DNA of 58,409 nt from a virus. This document shows positions 14,980 to 21,593 of this stretch, in pieces. How positions within the stretch are numbered: position 1 is the first letter of the stretch; each line of letters starts with the position of its first letter. The DNA lies in IMG/VR virus record IMGVR_UViG_3300029319_000050, positions 1 through 58,409 of that record; one strand, written 5' to 3'. The notes under the pieces were generated by a model, which did not search any database, was not told the origin of the DNA, and saw only the letters and a list, made by a program, of their open reading frames with translations. The translations under genes and the position numbers were made by a program.

Positions 14980-15078
14980 AAAAAGTAATAGGTTCGTTAA
15001 AAACTAATAGATTTAAGAAAAAGTAATAGACTAAAAAACCTTATAACCAAGAGACTTTGAAGAAGAATCTATTACTTT
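14980..15078. repeat. AGTAATAG motif cluster with 11-bp inverted repeat
   Basis: AAAAAGTAATAG occurs at 14980-14991 and 15018-15029, and its inverse CTATTACTTT at 15069-15078. The pair AAAGTAATAGA (15020-15030) and TCTATTACTTT (15068-15078) is a perfect 11-bp inverted repeat. This AT-rich tract fills most of the 14886-15183 gap between the small terminase gene and the next terminator. It could be an operator cluster or a replication-related site. Confidence 0.55.
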
Positions 15079-15183
15079 ATTGAAGATATTAGCTGTTTTA
15101 AGAATTTTTTTACAAAAATAAAATATTTTAGAAATAACTATATAACACTAATAAATTAATAGATAAACGATTGGTACAGGCAT

Positions 15184-15208
15184 AAAAAAGCCCCGACAAT
15201 CGAGGCTT
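15184..15208 (-). terminator. Intrinsic terminator after the 229-aa gene
   Basis: An AAGCC/GGCTT outer stem, one G-T wobble, a CGA/TCG inner stem and a 3-base loop are followed by six Ts on the minus strand. The wobble is consistent with a minus-strand RNA. Confidence 0.85.
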
Positions 15209-15214
15209 TACAAA

Positions 15215-15904
15215 TTACCAAGGACGGAATATTAATTTACCCAGACTAACACGAGACATCAAATCTTCAAATGCTCTATTTAAATCTTCGTCAAAACTAA
15301 TTCTTCCTAATGAAGCAGTGGTACATTGGTCATGTCCCTCGAATATTAAACTAACAACTTGGTCATCATGCTCCATACGCTTTTTATACTCCTCTTTGGT
15401 AGACTCAGTAAAGTCGAAAAATTGTTTAACTACCCATTTCAACTTACTATTAATCTTTAAATGTTTAGTTGTACAAAATAAAGCATAACTACCCATCGTC
15501 TCTCCTTCTTGGAAATCGACTAAATATATACCGTCGCCACTCATAGCTTCTACACGGTCTTCTAAACCGTGATCGTATATATTTAAACCAAAATCGTGAT
15601 CCATAGGTCTTTTACTGTTTAATGCATATAATCTATAAGCGTTACGTTGGAAACGGTCGAAACAAAATCGAAAATTGGGTTTAATCGATAATTTACCAGT
15701 CTCGTAGTCAACCCCCTCGTGCTGTCTATAATCTACATCGATATCTAAGTTTCGGTCAATCAAGTCAGTTAACTCATACATCTTTATTTTTATAAACTCG
15801 TCACTGCCATAATCATGCATCTTATAACTATGTTCTAATAACCCTTGGGTTATCGTTACTTTTTGGTTAATTAAGTCAACCAATCTTTTTTTAGTATTTT
15901 CCAT
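15215..15904 (-). CDS. Accessory protein, unknown (229 aa)
   Basis: This 229-residue, acidic to neutral protein has a strong site (TAGGAGGAAAAAG) before its ATG. It contains FRFCFDRFQRNAYRLYALNSK and YALFCTTKHLKINSKLKWVVKQFFDF, a mixed alpha/beta composition without membrane segments. It forms a one-gene unit between its own promoter (15952-15992) and terminator (15184-15208). No family is recognised. Single-gene early units of this kind often encode host-takeover proteins; that is inference. Confidence 0.6.
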   Translation of the reverse strand: MENTKKRLVDLINQKVTITQGLLEHSYKMHDYGSDEFIKIKMYELTDLIDRNLDIDVDYRQHEGVDYETGKLSIKPNFRFCFDRFQRNAYRLYALNSKRPMDHDFGLNIYDHGLEDRVEAMSGDGIYLVDFQEGETMGSYALFCTTKHLKINSKLKWVVKQFFDFTESTKEEYKKRMEHDDQVVSLIFEGHDQCTTASLGRISFDEDLNRAFEDLMSRVSLGKLIFRPW

Positions 15905-15951
15905 AATCTTTTTCCTCCTAAATGTTAAAAATTATATTTACTAATAATATT

Positions 15952-15992
15952 ATTATACTAGCGAGGCTGAGCGAAAAAAGCCATTTACCAGT
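15952..15992 (-). promoter_or_regulatory. Early-family promoter with upstream box, gene at 15215
   Basis: On the minus strand the 13-mer ACTGGTAAATGGC (15980-15992) precedes a T-rich -35 (CTTTTT), a 17-base spacer and a perfect TATAAT (15952-15957). The same 13-mer occurs at 17408-17420. Confidence 0.65.
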
Positions 15993-16002
15993 GCCCCATT
16001 TA

Positions 16003-16029
16003 TAAAAAAAGCCCCATAATAGAGGCTTT
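16003..16029 (-). terminator. Intrinsic terminator after the 25-aa gene
   Basis: AAAGCC/GGCTTT with an internal G-T wobble and C-G pair, a 6-base loop and a T run on the minus strand. It closes the unit 17337-16044, just before the next promoter. Confidence 0.82.
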
Positions 16030-16043
16030 CCATAAAAGAATTT

Positions 16044-16121
16044 TTACATTGGTGGATCATCATCATAGAAAATAGACCACAGTAAAAAACTAGCGATTAT
16101 TAATAAAACGATATCAAACAT
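16044..16121 (-). CDS. 25-aa membrane microprotein
   Basis: An ATG at 16121 overlaps the stop of the upstream gene (TAATG) and opens a 25-codon frame. Residues 3-19 are strongly hydrophobic (DIVLLIIASFLLWSIFY), followed by acidic DDD and PPM. This looks like a single membrane helix with a short acidic tail. Coupled translation, clean hydrophobicity and a terminator right after the stop argue for a real gene. The function is unknown. Confidence 0.5.
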   Translation of the reverse strand: MFDIVLLIIASFLLWSIFYDDDPPM

Positions 16122-16462
16122 TAGAAATCAGCTGCTTCGAAATAATCATCTATCTTTGGATATTGGTTATTAAAATCGGCTACCGTAGTTCTATCTTCGA
16201 TAGCTTCCGCTCCTTTAACAATATCTTGGATATTAACTGATTCATTCCACTCAGGCTCTAAATTTTCGATCCTGCGTTGGTCAAGTAGTATTGCTAATGG
16301 TGTAATATTACCGTTGTTTTCTTTCAAACATAAAACCGTGCAATATTCACCTGCTGTATTTTCACGTGTCCTTTCTTTTGCGACCATCAAAGTTAATCCG
16401 TCAGGAAACTTTTTAATCAGTTGGATCTTTTCATAGACCTTTTGTAAAGTTGGCTTTGCCAT
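16121..16462 (-). CDS. Accessory protein, unknown (113 aa)
   Basis: This 113-residue protein contains KIQLIKKFPDGLTLMVAKER and EYCTVLCLKENNGNITPLAIL, suggesting a beta-strand core. The C-terminus is acidic. A good AGGAG site precedes the ATG. It lies in a four-gene unit running from the promoter region above 17337 and is coupled to the 25-aa membrane protein. No family is recognised. Confidence 0.6.
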   Translation of the reverse strand: MAKPTLQKVYEKIQLIKKFPDGLTLMVAKERTRENTAGEYCTVLCLKENNGNITPLAILLDQRRIENLEPEWNESVNIQDIVKGAEAIEDRTTVADFNNQYPKIDDYFEAADF

Positions 16463-16476
16463 AATTTTCTCCTTTC

Positions 16477-16770
16477 TTAAAACATTTCTAAAATGCCATC
16501 ACCTAAATAATGGTAATTAGCTTTCGTGGTTACGTTAGTAGCTGTTATATCGCAACCTTCCCAATTAAGTAATATCGGATCATCCGTTAAGCTATCAACT
16601 GGATAACCATTATTAAAATCAAGTAATCCTAGTTGCTTATCAATCACGTTATACCATAACTCACCGTAAAGTTGTTCTACTTTTTGGAAATCTTTTAAAG
16701 TACCTTTAAACATCAATATGTAGATTTCTTTTGGTTTAGACTCTACATAAAAATCGTATATTGTATCCAT
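16477..16770 (-). CDS. Accessory protein, unknown (97 aa)
   Basis: This 97-residue acidic protein is probably mixed alpha/beta, with EIYILMFKGTLKDFQKVEQL and LWYNVIDKQLGLLDF. It is read in series with neighbours at short spacing and has no membrane segment or metal motif. No family is recognised. Confidence 0.6.
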   Translation of the reverse strand: MDTIYDFYVESKPKEIYILMFKGTLKDFQKVEQLYGELWYNVIDKQLGLLDFNNGYPVDSLTDDPILLNWEGCDITATNVTTKANYHYLGDGILEMF

Positions 16771-16773
16771 AAG

Positions 16774-17079
16774 TCAGTTGTTGCTTACTAATACTGGCAT
16801 TCGTAGACTAAATCCCGTGCCGCCTTCATACTCAAAATGTATAAAGTTGTAGTCTTCATTCGTTTCTACATGAACAATAACATTACTCGGCTCGGTAACT
16901 CGACCTAACTGCATATCGTCTGCATGAACAACCTCTTGTTTGAAACTACCTAAATCTTTCGAATATATAATTTCGCTAAAGTGGTCTGTTGGATCATAGA
17001 GATCTTCCACTCGTTGCGGACTATCGCCAGTAGAGATTTCTATATTTTGGCAACCTGTTTTTATAAATAGTTCTTTCAT
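16774..17079 (-). CDS. Accessory protein, unknown (101 aa)
   Basis: This 101-residue acidic protein has strand-like segments (NVIVHVETNEDYNFIHFEYE; GTGFSLRMPVLVS) and a well-placed GGAG site. It belongs to the small unit between 17337 and 16044. The function is unknown. Confidence 0.6.
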   Translation of the reverse strand: MKELFIKTGCQNIEISTGDSPQRVEDLYDPTDHFSEIIYSKDLGSFKQEVVHADDMQLGRVTEPSNVIVHVETNEDYNFIHFEYEGGTGFSLRMPVLVSNN

Positions 17080-17103
17080 ATTAATTCTCCTTAATTAGGA
17101 GCC

Positions 17104-17337
17104 TCAAAGGACTCCAAACCTCCCTGTCTGTTTAGCCTCGTCTACGATACTTTGGACTTGCTCGTCTGTTGGTGGCGTCCAATGTATTGTATCAGGTATT
17201 TGTTTAAGTGCATGACCTAGCCTTGCTAGTGACTCAGTAGCCTCTTTAGTGCGGTCTACTCTGCTACATAATGCCCATATACCGATGAAATGTTCTATTA
17301 CTTCGGCTAATGGTTTATTAGATATTTCGTTCTTCAT
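17104..17337 (-). CDS. Accessory protein, unknown (77 aa)
   Basis: This 77-residue helical protein includes IEHFIGIWALCSRVDRTKEA and LGHALKQIPDTIHWTPPTDEQ. It is the first gene after the promoter at 17379-17420, with a GGAGG site. No family is recognised. Confidence 0.6.
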   Translation of the reverse strand: MKNEISNKPLAEVIEHFIGIWALCSRVDRTKEATESLARLGHALKQIPDTIHWTPPTDEQVQSIVDEAKQTGRFGVL

Positions 17338-17378
17338 AATTTCCTCCTTTGAAATATAAACGATTTTTAACTATAAAT

Positions 17379-17420
17379 AGTATAGTAAACAGGTATTAGA
17401 ATATAAAGCCATTTACCAGT
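17379..17420 (-). promoter_or_regulatory. Early-family promoter with upstream box, unit 17337-16044
   Basis: The minus strand carries ACTGGTAAATGGC, then TTTATA, a 17-base spacer and TATACT. The 13-base box is identical to that of the promoter at 15952-15992. Confidence 0.65.
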
Positions 17421-17421
17421 A

Positions 17422-17694
17422 CTACAATATAGAAAATTTATTTAATATTTTTCTATCAACGTCCGATAGTGGAAAAACATTTTCAACCCAAACTAACCTC
17501 GTATCATCCCAATACGTTCCATCAGTTGGGTCTTCCCAATTATTATCATCTAAATCATCACCTAACCAATCTGCTAATAAATCTTCATTGGTTGTTTCAT
17601 TATTTATATAATCAATATAATTAAATGTACCACTAAAATCATGAACATAATATTCACGTTCTCCTTCTTGGACTCCATAAGTAATTAAAATCAT
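17422..17694 (-). CDS. Accessory protein, unknown (90 aa)
   Basis: This 90-residue, very acidic protein is rich in Asp, Asn and Trp (WLGDDLDDNNWEDPTDGTYW). It overlaps the stop of the upstream gene by four bases, so is probably coupled. Its acidity might suggest a DNA mimic or a partner of a basic protein. That is only a composition-based thought. Confidence 0.6.
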   Translation of the reverse strand: MILITYGVQEGEREYYVHDFSGTFNYIDYINNETTNEDLLADWLGDDLDDNNWEDPTDGTYWDDTRLVWVENVFPLSDVDRKILNKFSIL

Positions 17695-17975
17695 TCATCA
17701 CCCCATGGAATACTATTTAGATTGTTATAATCGGTATAAGGCATATCAATATAAAACATTGGTAAATTACCTGCTGAAAAACCAACTCGAGCTTCAACGT
17801 CGTTATGGTCCATGGTGAATACAACTGGGAACTTTACGTCGTTTACCTCGTACCCTAAACTTTCTAACTCTCGTCGTAATTTAGCAATATCGATATTACG
17901 GTTTCGACCGTCGGCAATCGAACGTTCGTTTATATCGACTAATTCTTTCCATATTGCGTATTTAATTGTTGCCAT
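17691..17975 (-). CDS. Accessory protein, unknown (94 aa)
   Basis: This 94-residue protein has a helical N-terminus (IDIAKLRRELESLGYEVND) and a beta-strand C-terminus (FPVVFTMDHNDVEARVGFSA; LPMFYIDMPY). It lies between two coupled small genes. No family is recognised. Confidence 0.6.
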   Translation of the reverse strand: MATIKYAIWKELVDINERSIADGRNRNIDIAKLRRELESLGYEVNDVKFPVVFTMDHNDVEARVGFSAGNLPMFYIDMPYTDYNNLNSIPWGDE

Positions 17976-17979
17976 TATG

Positions 17980-18408
17980 CTAACTCCTCATTGATTGATT
18001 TGATATTTCGTTCACGAATCCATAATTAAATATCGGATCGTTAACTTTTCTAATTTGTTTTACTAACTTATCAAAGTCGTAATTTGATTGTTCCTTACCT
18101 TCGAAATATTCTCTTTCCACTATTTCCCATTTATCAATTATGTAAGTACCATTATCGTAATTATCGACATCTAAACGTCCATAAGATCCAACACCTAACG
18201 AAAGTGTTCCCCCTATCGTATTACCAATTAATTGTGCAAGTCTTGCAATACCGTAAGATGAATCAGAACATCTTATTCCATACAATTTAGCTACATGTAA
18301 AAAAGCTTCAACTTGATCACGTCCACCGTTCCAATGTAGGTAAAGTGAATTCCATTTTGGTTTTGGTGCGTAATCATCTCTAATAGTTATCACCGCTCTA
18401 TTTCCCAT
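17980..18408 (-). CDS. Conserved phage/plasmid protein, unknown (142 aa)
   Basis: This 142-residue protein begins MGNRAVITIRDD and contains SLYLHWNGGRDQVEAFLHVA. I associate this start and the YLHWNGG motif with a conserved hypothetical family in phages and mobile elements; no function is known to me. A perfect AGGAGG site precedes the ATG. The C-terminal third is Asp/Tyr-rich (LDVDNYDNGTYIIDKWEIV). It overlaps the upstream 54-aa gene by 11 bases. Confidence 0.7.
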   Translation of the reverse strand: MGNRAVITIRDDYAPKPKWNSLYLHWNGGRDQVEAFLHVAKLYGIRCSDSSYGIARLAQLIGNTIGGTLSLGVGSYGRLDVDNYDNGTYIIDKWEIVEREYFEGKEQSNYDFDKLVKQIRKVNDPIFNYGFVNEISNQSMRS

Positions 18409-18562
18409 TTTTATCCTCCTTGTTTAAATGCATTGCAACATCTTCCATAATCATAGTCAAAGTTTCATCTTTAAGCACAGAAGCGTTCAAGGTTTTTATA
18501 TGTGTATCCTCTACATCTGTGTGATGAACATCGATTTTTATGTCGACTGCAAAATCTTCCAT
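18398..18562 (-). CDS. Small acidic protein, unknown (54 aa)
   Basis: An ATG at 18562 with GGAG eight bases upstream opens a 54-codon frame ending in TAG at 18398. The product (MEDFAVDIKIDVHHTDVED...) is acidic and His/Asp-rich in its first half, with a Met-rich helix after. It is the first gene after the promoter at 18596-18632, and its end carries the ribosome-binding site of the next gene. The function is unknown. Confidence 0.6.
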   Translation of the reverse strand: MEDFAVDIKIDVHHTDVEDTHIKTLNASVLKDETLTMIMEDVAMHLNKEDKNGK

Positions 18563-18595
18563 ATCTTTCTCCTTTCTTTTTAAAGTTATATATAA

Positions 18596-18632
18596 ATAAT
18601 AAAAACCATTTAACCGATAGTAAAGCCATTTA
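18596..18632 (-). promoter_or_regulatory. Early-family promoter with upstream box, unit 18562-17422
   Basis: The minus strand reads TTAAATGGC, TTTACT, a 17-base spacer with CGGTTAAATGG, then TATTAT. The TTTACT, spacing and box fit the other family members. Confidence 0.7.
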
Positions 18633-18637
18633 AGAGG

Positions 18638-18883
18638 CTAATCTTCATATGCTAAATCAGCCATTTGTTTAGTCGTATTTTTCTTCATAAGTTTGGCTAT
18701 ATCTTTACGGTCTAATATCCTACGTAAAGCTTCTGAAATGTGGTAACTCGCTAATTTAGGGTTCTTTTCGTCGGATAATCTGAACTTAATTTTAATTTCT
18801 ATTTCTTGTTCTTGTCCGTTACCTCGTTTAGTAATACTATCTAAAACATACCCAGTCGAACCAATAAACCTTGTTTTAGTCAT
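18638..18883 (-). CDS. Accessory protein, unknown (81 aa)
   Basis: This 81-residue basic protein has a strand-rich first half (TRFIGSTGYVLDSITK; EIEIKIKFRL) and a helical second half (ASYHISEALRRILDRKDIAKL). GGAG abuts the chosen ATG; a GTG at 18898 overlapping the upstream gene is an alternative start. No family is recognised. Confidence 0.55.
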   Translation of the reverse strand: MTKTRFIGSTGYVLDSITKRGNGQEQEIEIKIKFRLSDEKNPKLASYHISEALRRILDRKDIAKLMKKNTTKQMADLAYED

Positions 18884-18887
18884 CTCC

Positions 18888-19148
18888 TTATCCCCCACCT
18901 TGTATTACTACTGACTCAAATATCTTTGTTTCGCCTGTATCTGAAAAACCCTCGTATGAGTCTATATCTGCAAATTCTTTTTTCCAGACCCAAAAATTTT
19001 CATATTTTAAATGGTCTTTTAAATCTTCATCAGCAAAACTATTTATTTCATAATCAGTTAATTTAATTCGTACATCAACTTGACTAGCATCAAGTTCGCA
19101 CTCGTTTTTCAATTCATTTAATCTATCAATTAGATTTTGTAGGTTCAT
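18888..19148 (-). CDS. Accessory protein, unknown (86 aa)
   Basis: The start is set at 19148 because GGAGGAG lies six bases upstream; the open frame before it overlaps the neighbour. The product has a helix (MNLQNLIDRLNELKNECELD), then DVRIKLTDYEINSFADEDL and an acidic middle, ending in Gly residues. I have the impression of a small nucleic-acid or NTP-related protein, but no motif supports this. Confidence 0.55.
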   Translation of the reverse strand: MNLQNLIDRLNELKNECELDASQVDVRIKLTDYEINSFADEDLKDHLKYENFWVWKKEFADIDSYEGFSDTGETKIFESVVIQGGG

Positions 19149-19422
19149 CTTCTCCTCCTTGCTCGAAATAATCTGCGTTATCACTTGTTATACCTTGATA
19201 TTTATCAGGTAGTTCTTCTACTAAACTTAATGCTATTAGTTCCTCTTCATGTGGATCTAAATATATGGTTACTAAACCAGACCATCTTACATAAACAAAA
19301 CAACTTGGTGCTACTTGGTAAACGTCATTTACAAAAGTTTCTAGTTTAAGAGGTTTCTCAAAAGCATTTAATACAAAGTATGTTGCTTGACCGTAATCTG
19401 GGAATGTTAAATTTTTAACCAT
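19126..19422 (-). CDS. Accessory protein, unknown (98 aa)
   Basis: The chosen ATG (MVKNLTFPDYGQAT) overlaps the stop of the MazG-like gene; a TTG 24 bases upstream is the alternative. The product has strands YFVLNAF, CFVYVRWSGLVTIYLD and a helix EELIALSLVEEL, with an acidic C-terminus. Coupled translation with the MazG-like gene suggests a shared unit. No family is recognised. Confidence 0.55.
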   Translation of the reverse strand: MVKNLTFPDYGQATYFVLNAFEKPLKLETFVNDVYQVAPSCFVYVRWSGLVTIYLDPHEEELIALSLVEELPDKYQGITSDNADYFEQGGEDEPTKSN

Positions 19423-19819
19423 CTTTCTTAAATAAACCGTCTTCAAGTTTACCTGTACGTTTACTAATCACTTTATAAACTTCGTTCATCGTATATCCAG
19501 GATTAAAACCTAACTGTTTACAAAGTACAATCAAACATACAAAACAATCACCTAGTCCGTCAATAATATTAGGTTTATCTTTATAGGCGATAGCTTTAGC
19601 AGTTTCACCAACTTCTTCTACAAGTTTTAACATCTGCATAGTTGGTTGTACATCTTCGTTTAATAGACCACGATCCTCTGCCCACTCGATAATATTAGCG
19701 ACTGCTATATCTTCACGCTCTGGGCATATATCTTTTAATGGGATAGGGATCGTTACTAAAGGCTCACCTTCAATTAGCCTATCTTCTTCTACTTGATAAT
19801 TAGGTTCATCTCTTTCCAT
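19415..19819 (-). CDS. MazG-like nucleotide pyrophosphohydrolase
   Basis: This 134-residue protein has an acidic N-terminus. A MazG-type helical domain follows from about residue 60: MLKLVEEVGETAKAIAYKDK supplies the metal-binding Glu residues and NIIDGLGDCFVCLIVL the second acidic motif. Such enzymes hydrolyse (d)NTPs to monophosphates, or ppGpp-like nucleotides, in the cytoplasm. Phage MazG proteins are thought to modify the nucleotide pool during infection; here one could remove dTTP or dCTP and favour a modified base, which is inference. The start follows a GGAAG site just after the upstream stop. Confidence 0.75.
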   Translation of the reverse strand: MERDEPNYQVEEDRLIEGEPLVTIPIPLKDICPEREDIAVANIIEWAEDRGLLNEDVQPTMQMLKLVEEVGETAKAIAYKDKPNIIDGLGDCFVCLIVLCKQLGFNPGYTMNEVYKVISKRTGKLEDGLFKKDG

Positions 19820-19820
19820 A

Positions 19821-20225
19821 TTAACTTCCCATAAATGCAAACTGCATCATAGGCTCTTCATCATAGCCTTTTTCCATAAACTCTATTTCAGCAGTCATTT
19901 GTTCTAAATCTAAAGGGTTATCGGCTAATGCACCTGTTTCATAATCGAAACCTGTAATAATACCGATCCCTGCATAAGCGTTATTGACCGTATGCGACAT
20001 ATCTTTAAATCGCCAATACCTTTGGTTACTATGTAATAAACCATTATCGTCTAACATAACTTGTAAATATTTTGACGGAACTTTATCACATGGGTAATCA
20101 GTCATAGTAACTGTATCACATTTAATAACATGGTATGCCCAATCGAGAGAGTTATCGTTTGGCATTTTTTGTTTTAACACTGTTTGGTCAACAGGGTTAA
20201 CTACATAAACATCTATTTCTTTCAT
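19821..20225 (-). CDS. DUF3846-like accessory protein
   Basis: This 134-residue acidic protein contains KYLQVMLDDNGLLHSNQRYW and YAGIGIITGFDYETGALADN, a pattern like the DUF3846 group of phage and plasmid proteins (recalled, not searched). The function of that group is unknown. It is the first gene after the promoter at 20265-20306 and is followed without a gap by the MazG-like gene. Confidence 0.6.
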   Translation of the reverse strand: MKEIDVYVVNPVDQTVLKQKMPNDNSLDWAYHVIKCDTVTMTDYPCDKVPSKYLQVMLDDNGLLHSNQRYWRFKDMSHTVNNAYAGIGIITGFDYETGALADNPLDLEQMTAEIEFMEKGYDEEPMMQFAFMGS

Positions 20226-20264
20226 AATTTTCTCCTTTCTAAAAGTTGTTTACTTACATTATTT

Positions 20265-20306
20265 ATAATAAAAAACAATAAACCGAATGTAAAGCCATTA
20301 AACAGT
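20265..20306 (-). promoter_or_regulatory. Early-family promoter with upstream box, unit 20225-18638
   Basis: The minus strand reads ACTGTTTAATGGC, TTTACA, a 17-base spacer and TATTAT. The box is identical to that at 23483-23495. This is the best-matching member of the family. Confidence 0.75.
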
Positions 20307-20310
20307 AATT

Positions 20311-20459
20311 AAAAGTGGTGGTGTGATCTTTAAGGGTATTATGAAAAACAGATATTTGGAAAACAAACTACAAACCAAATATCATGGGGCATTGCACTCA
20401 AAGATCACTTTTATACAATAAGCTTCCACCATCACTTAACGGAGGTATGCAAACCACCC
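20311..20459. ncRNA. Structured RNA candidate 1 (about 150 nt)
   Basis: The non-coding stretch folds into nested perfect stems: TGGTGG/CCACCA (20316-20321 with 20426-20431), GTGATCTTT/AAAGATCAC (20323-20331 with 20400-20408) and GATATTTGG/CCAAATATC (20351-20359 with 20375-20383). A 3' hairpin GGAGGT/ACCACC (20441-20446 with 20453-20458) follows. Perfect pairs give no strand information; one terminal G-U (315/432) weakly favours plus. GGTATGCAA in its 3' hairpin also occurs in candidate 2. No known RNA class is recognised. Confidence 0.5.
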
Positions 20460-20463
20460 CAAA

Positions 20464-20691
20464 CTACCAAAACTTTTTCTCCTCCTTTCTTTTAATTAAT
20501 CCCATTTGGACATGGATATCTTCTAATATTTCTTTTGCGTACTTACGTTTAGTCAACGGTTCCATGTCTTCTAGTATTTCAATATGATGTAATAAAGGTT
20601 TCCAATTACGTTCGTAAATCCTATCTAATGGCTTAACTTTATATTGCCATTTAATAATACTACCATCGTCACTTTTTAAATTACCTTGCAT
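20464..20691 (-). CDS. Accessory protein, unknown (75 aa)
   Basis: The ATG at 20691 overlaps the upstream stop (TAATG); a TTG at 20700 is the alternative. The 75-residue basic, helical product contains WQYKVKPLDRIYERNWKPLL and a Lys-rich end (LIKRKEEKKFW). It lies between the two structured RNA candidates. An RNA-binding role is an idea from context only. Confidence 0.5.
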   Translation of the reverse strand: MQGNLKSDDGSIIKWQYKVKPLDRIYERNWKPLLHHIEILEDMEPLTKRKYAKEILEDIHVQMGLIKRKEEKKFW

Positions 20692-20885
20692 TAACACCAA
20701 GCCTCTTTTATCACTTCATCGTTTTTACGTTTATCGTGATATTGTTTTACTATCTTACCGTCACTATAATAAAGCGTTACATAATCATCCCCTGCACGGT
20801 ATTCACGTGAAGGAAGATTATGTTTCTCATAATTAAGTTGTTCTCGTCTAGCTTCTAATCTAGCAACTTGATCTGGATATGCCAT
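20691..20885 (-). CDS. Accessory protein, unknown (64 aa)
   Basis: This 64-residue charged protein has a helical start (YPDQVARLEARREQLNYEK) and a strand pair (DDYVTLYYSDGKIVKQYHD). A GGAG site precedes the ATG. It lies just 3' (on its own strand) of the structured region 20906-21360. No family is recognised. Confidence 0.55.
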   Translation of the reverse strand: MAYPDQVARLEARREQLNYEKHNLPSREYRAGDDYVTLYYSDGKIVKQYHDKRKNDEVIKEAWC

Positions 20886-20905
20886 AATAATTTTCTCCTA
20901 AAAAA

Positions 20906-21360
20906 GTGTGGCTTATCAATCTCGGTATGCAATTGTTTTAATTGACTAACTTAGCTCTCCCTTATGACCTTTGAGAGTACCACTTGCTAGTTTTGTTTAA
21001 CGTAAAGGACTAGCAACCCATACAACCTCCTATTTTTACTTACAGAGAGTCATGCAAGTTGTGAGGTGCCTGATGAAAAAGTAGGGAGACACCTCACGGT
21101 TGGATATGATCTAGTGATGGTTTCTAGCACTTATTCTAGTTTCATCTCAGACCGACATCTACATTATTCTTGAAGGGAATGCAGTCAGGATTTACAGAGC
21201 TCATTCTCATATCCTATTTGTGTGGGCTGTTGGAGTATCACGATGACCTTTAAATGGTAAGACTCCCCTTTAACAGAATACAAATGGGAACCTTTCATAG
21301 TCAGGCTTTATATCGTGGAAGGCTCAGTAACAGCTAATTTCACCTTCACCCCTCGCACAC
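20906..21360 (+). ncRNA. Structured RNA candidate 2 (about 455 nt)
   Basis: This 480-base gene-free stretch is full of long complementary arms. Seen helices: GTGTG/CACAC closing the ends (20906-20910 with 21356-21360); TTGCTAGT/ACTAGCAA (20984-20991 with 21009-21016); GTGAGGTG/CACCTCAC (21061-21068 with 21090-21097); GGATATGA/TCATATCC (21102-21109 with 21207-21214); 21175-21181 with 21202-21208; 21212-21223 with 21278-21289; CTGTT/AACAG and GGAGT/ACTCC inside it; 21291-21298 with 21315-21322. Several helices contain internal G-U pairs that fit only a plus-strand RNA, opposite to the neighbouring genes. Some helices overlap at their ends. No promoter, U-run terminator or known class is evident. 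Confidence 0.55.
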
Positions 21361-21365
21361 AAAAC

Positions 21366-21563
21366 TTATCTACCAATAGTCTCTAAATCGTTTTCAGTAA
21401 TATATTGGTAAGCTCCTTTATTATACACTGGAGCAATCTGTTTACGTCGTTGGGTAGCAACTTCTTGAGCTAGTATTTCACCGCACTCTAAACAAGTATT
21501 TCTACCTAATGCCCATCGACCTCTATCGACAGGCTCGTCACATAATTTACAAAGTCTTTTCAT
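21366..21563 (-). CDS. Small zinc-ribbon-like protein (65 aa)
   Basis: This 65-residue basic protein begins MKRLCKLCDEPVDRGR and continues NTCLECGEIL: two Cys-x2-Cys knuckles 15 residues apart, a likely zinc ribbon. The rest is helical with QRRKQIAPVYNKGAYQYI. It is a single-gene unit after the promoter at 21594-21630, ending next to the structured RNA candidate. It is probably nucleic-acid binding. Confidence 0.65.
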   Translation of the reverse strand: MKRLCKLCDEPVDRGRWALGRNTCLECGEILAQEVATQRRKQIAPVYNKGAYQYITENDLETIGR

Positions 21564-21593
21564 AATTTTTTCTCCTAAATAATTACTATATAA

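Noticed and set aside
21070-21076. Hammerhead ribozyme core CTGATGA in structured RNA candidate 2
   Set aside because: There is no following stem II and GAAA partner with matching stems; it lies in the loop of another clear hairpin.
20906-21360. tmRNA, RNase P RNA, 6S RNA or group I intron
   Set aside because: I find no tRNA-like ends or T-loop, no GAGGAAAGUCC or ACAGAAA blocks, and no convincing group I P7/S element; there is also no interrupted gene.
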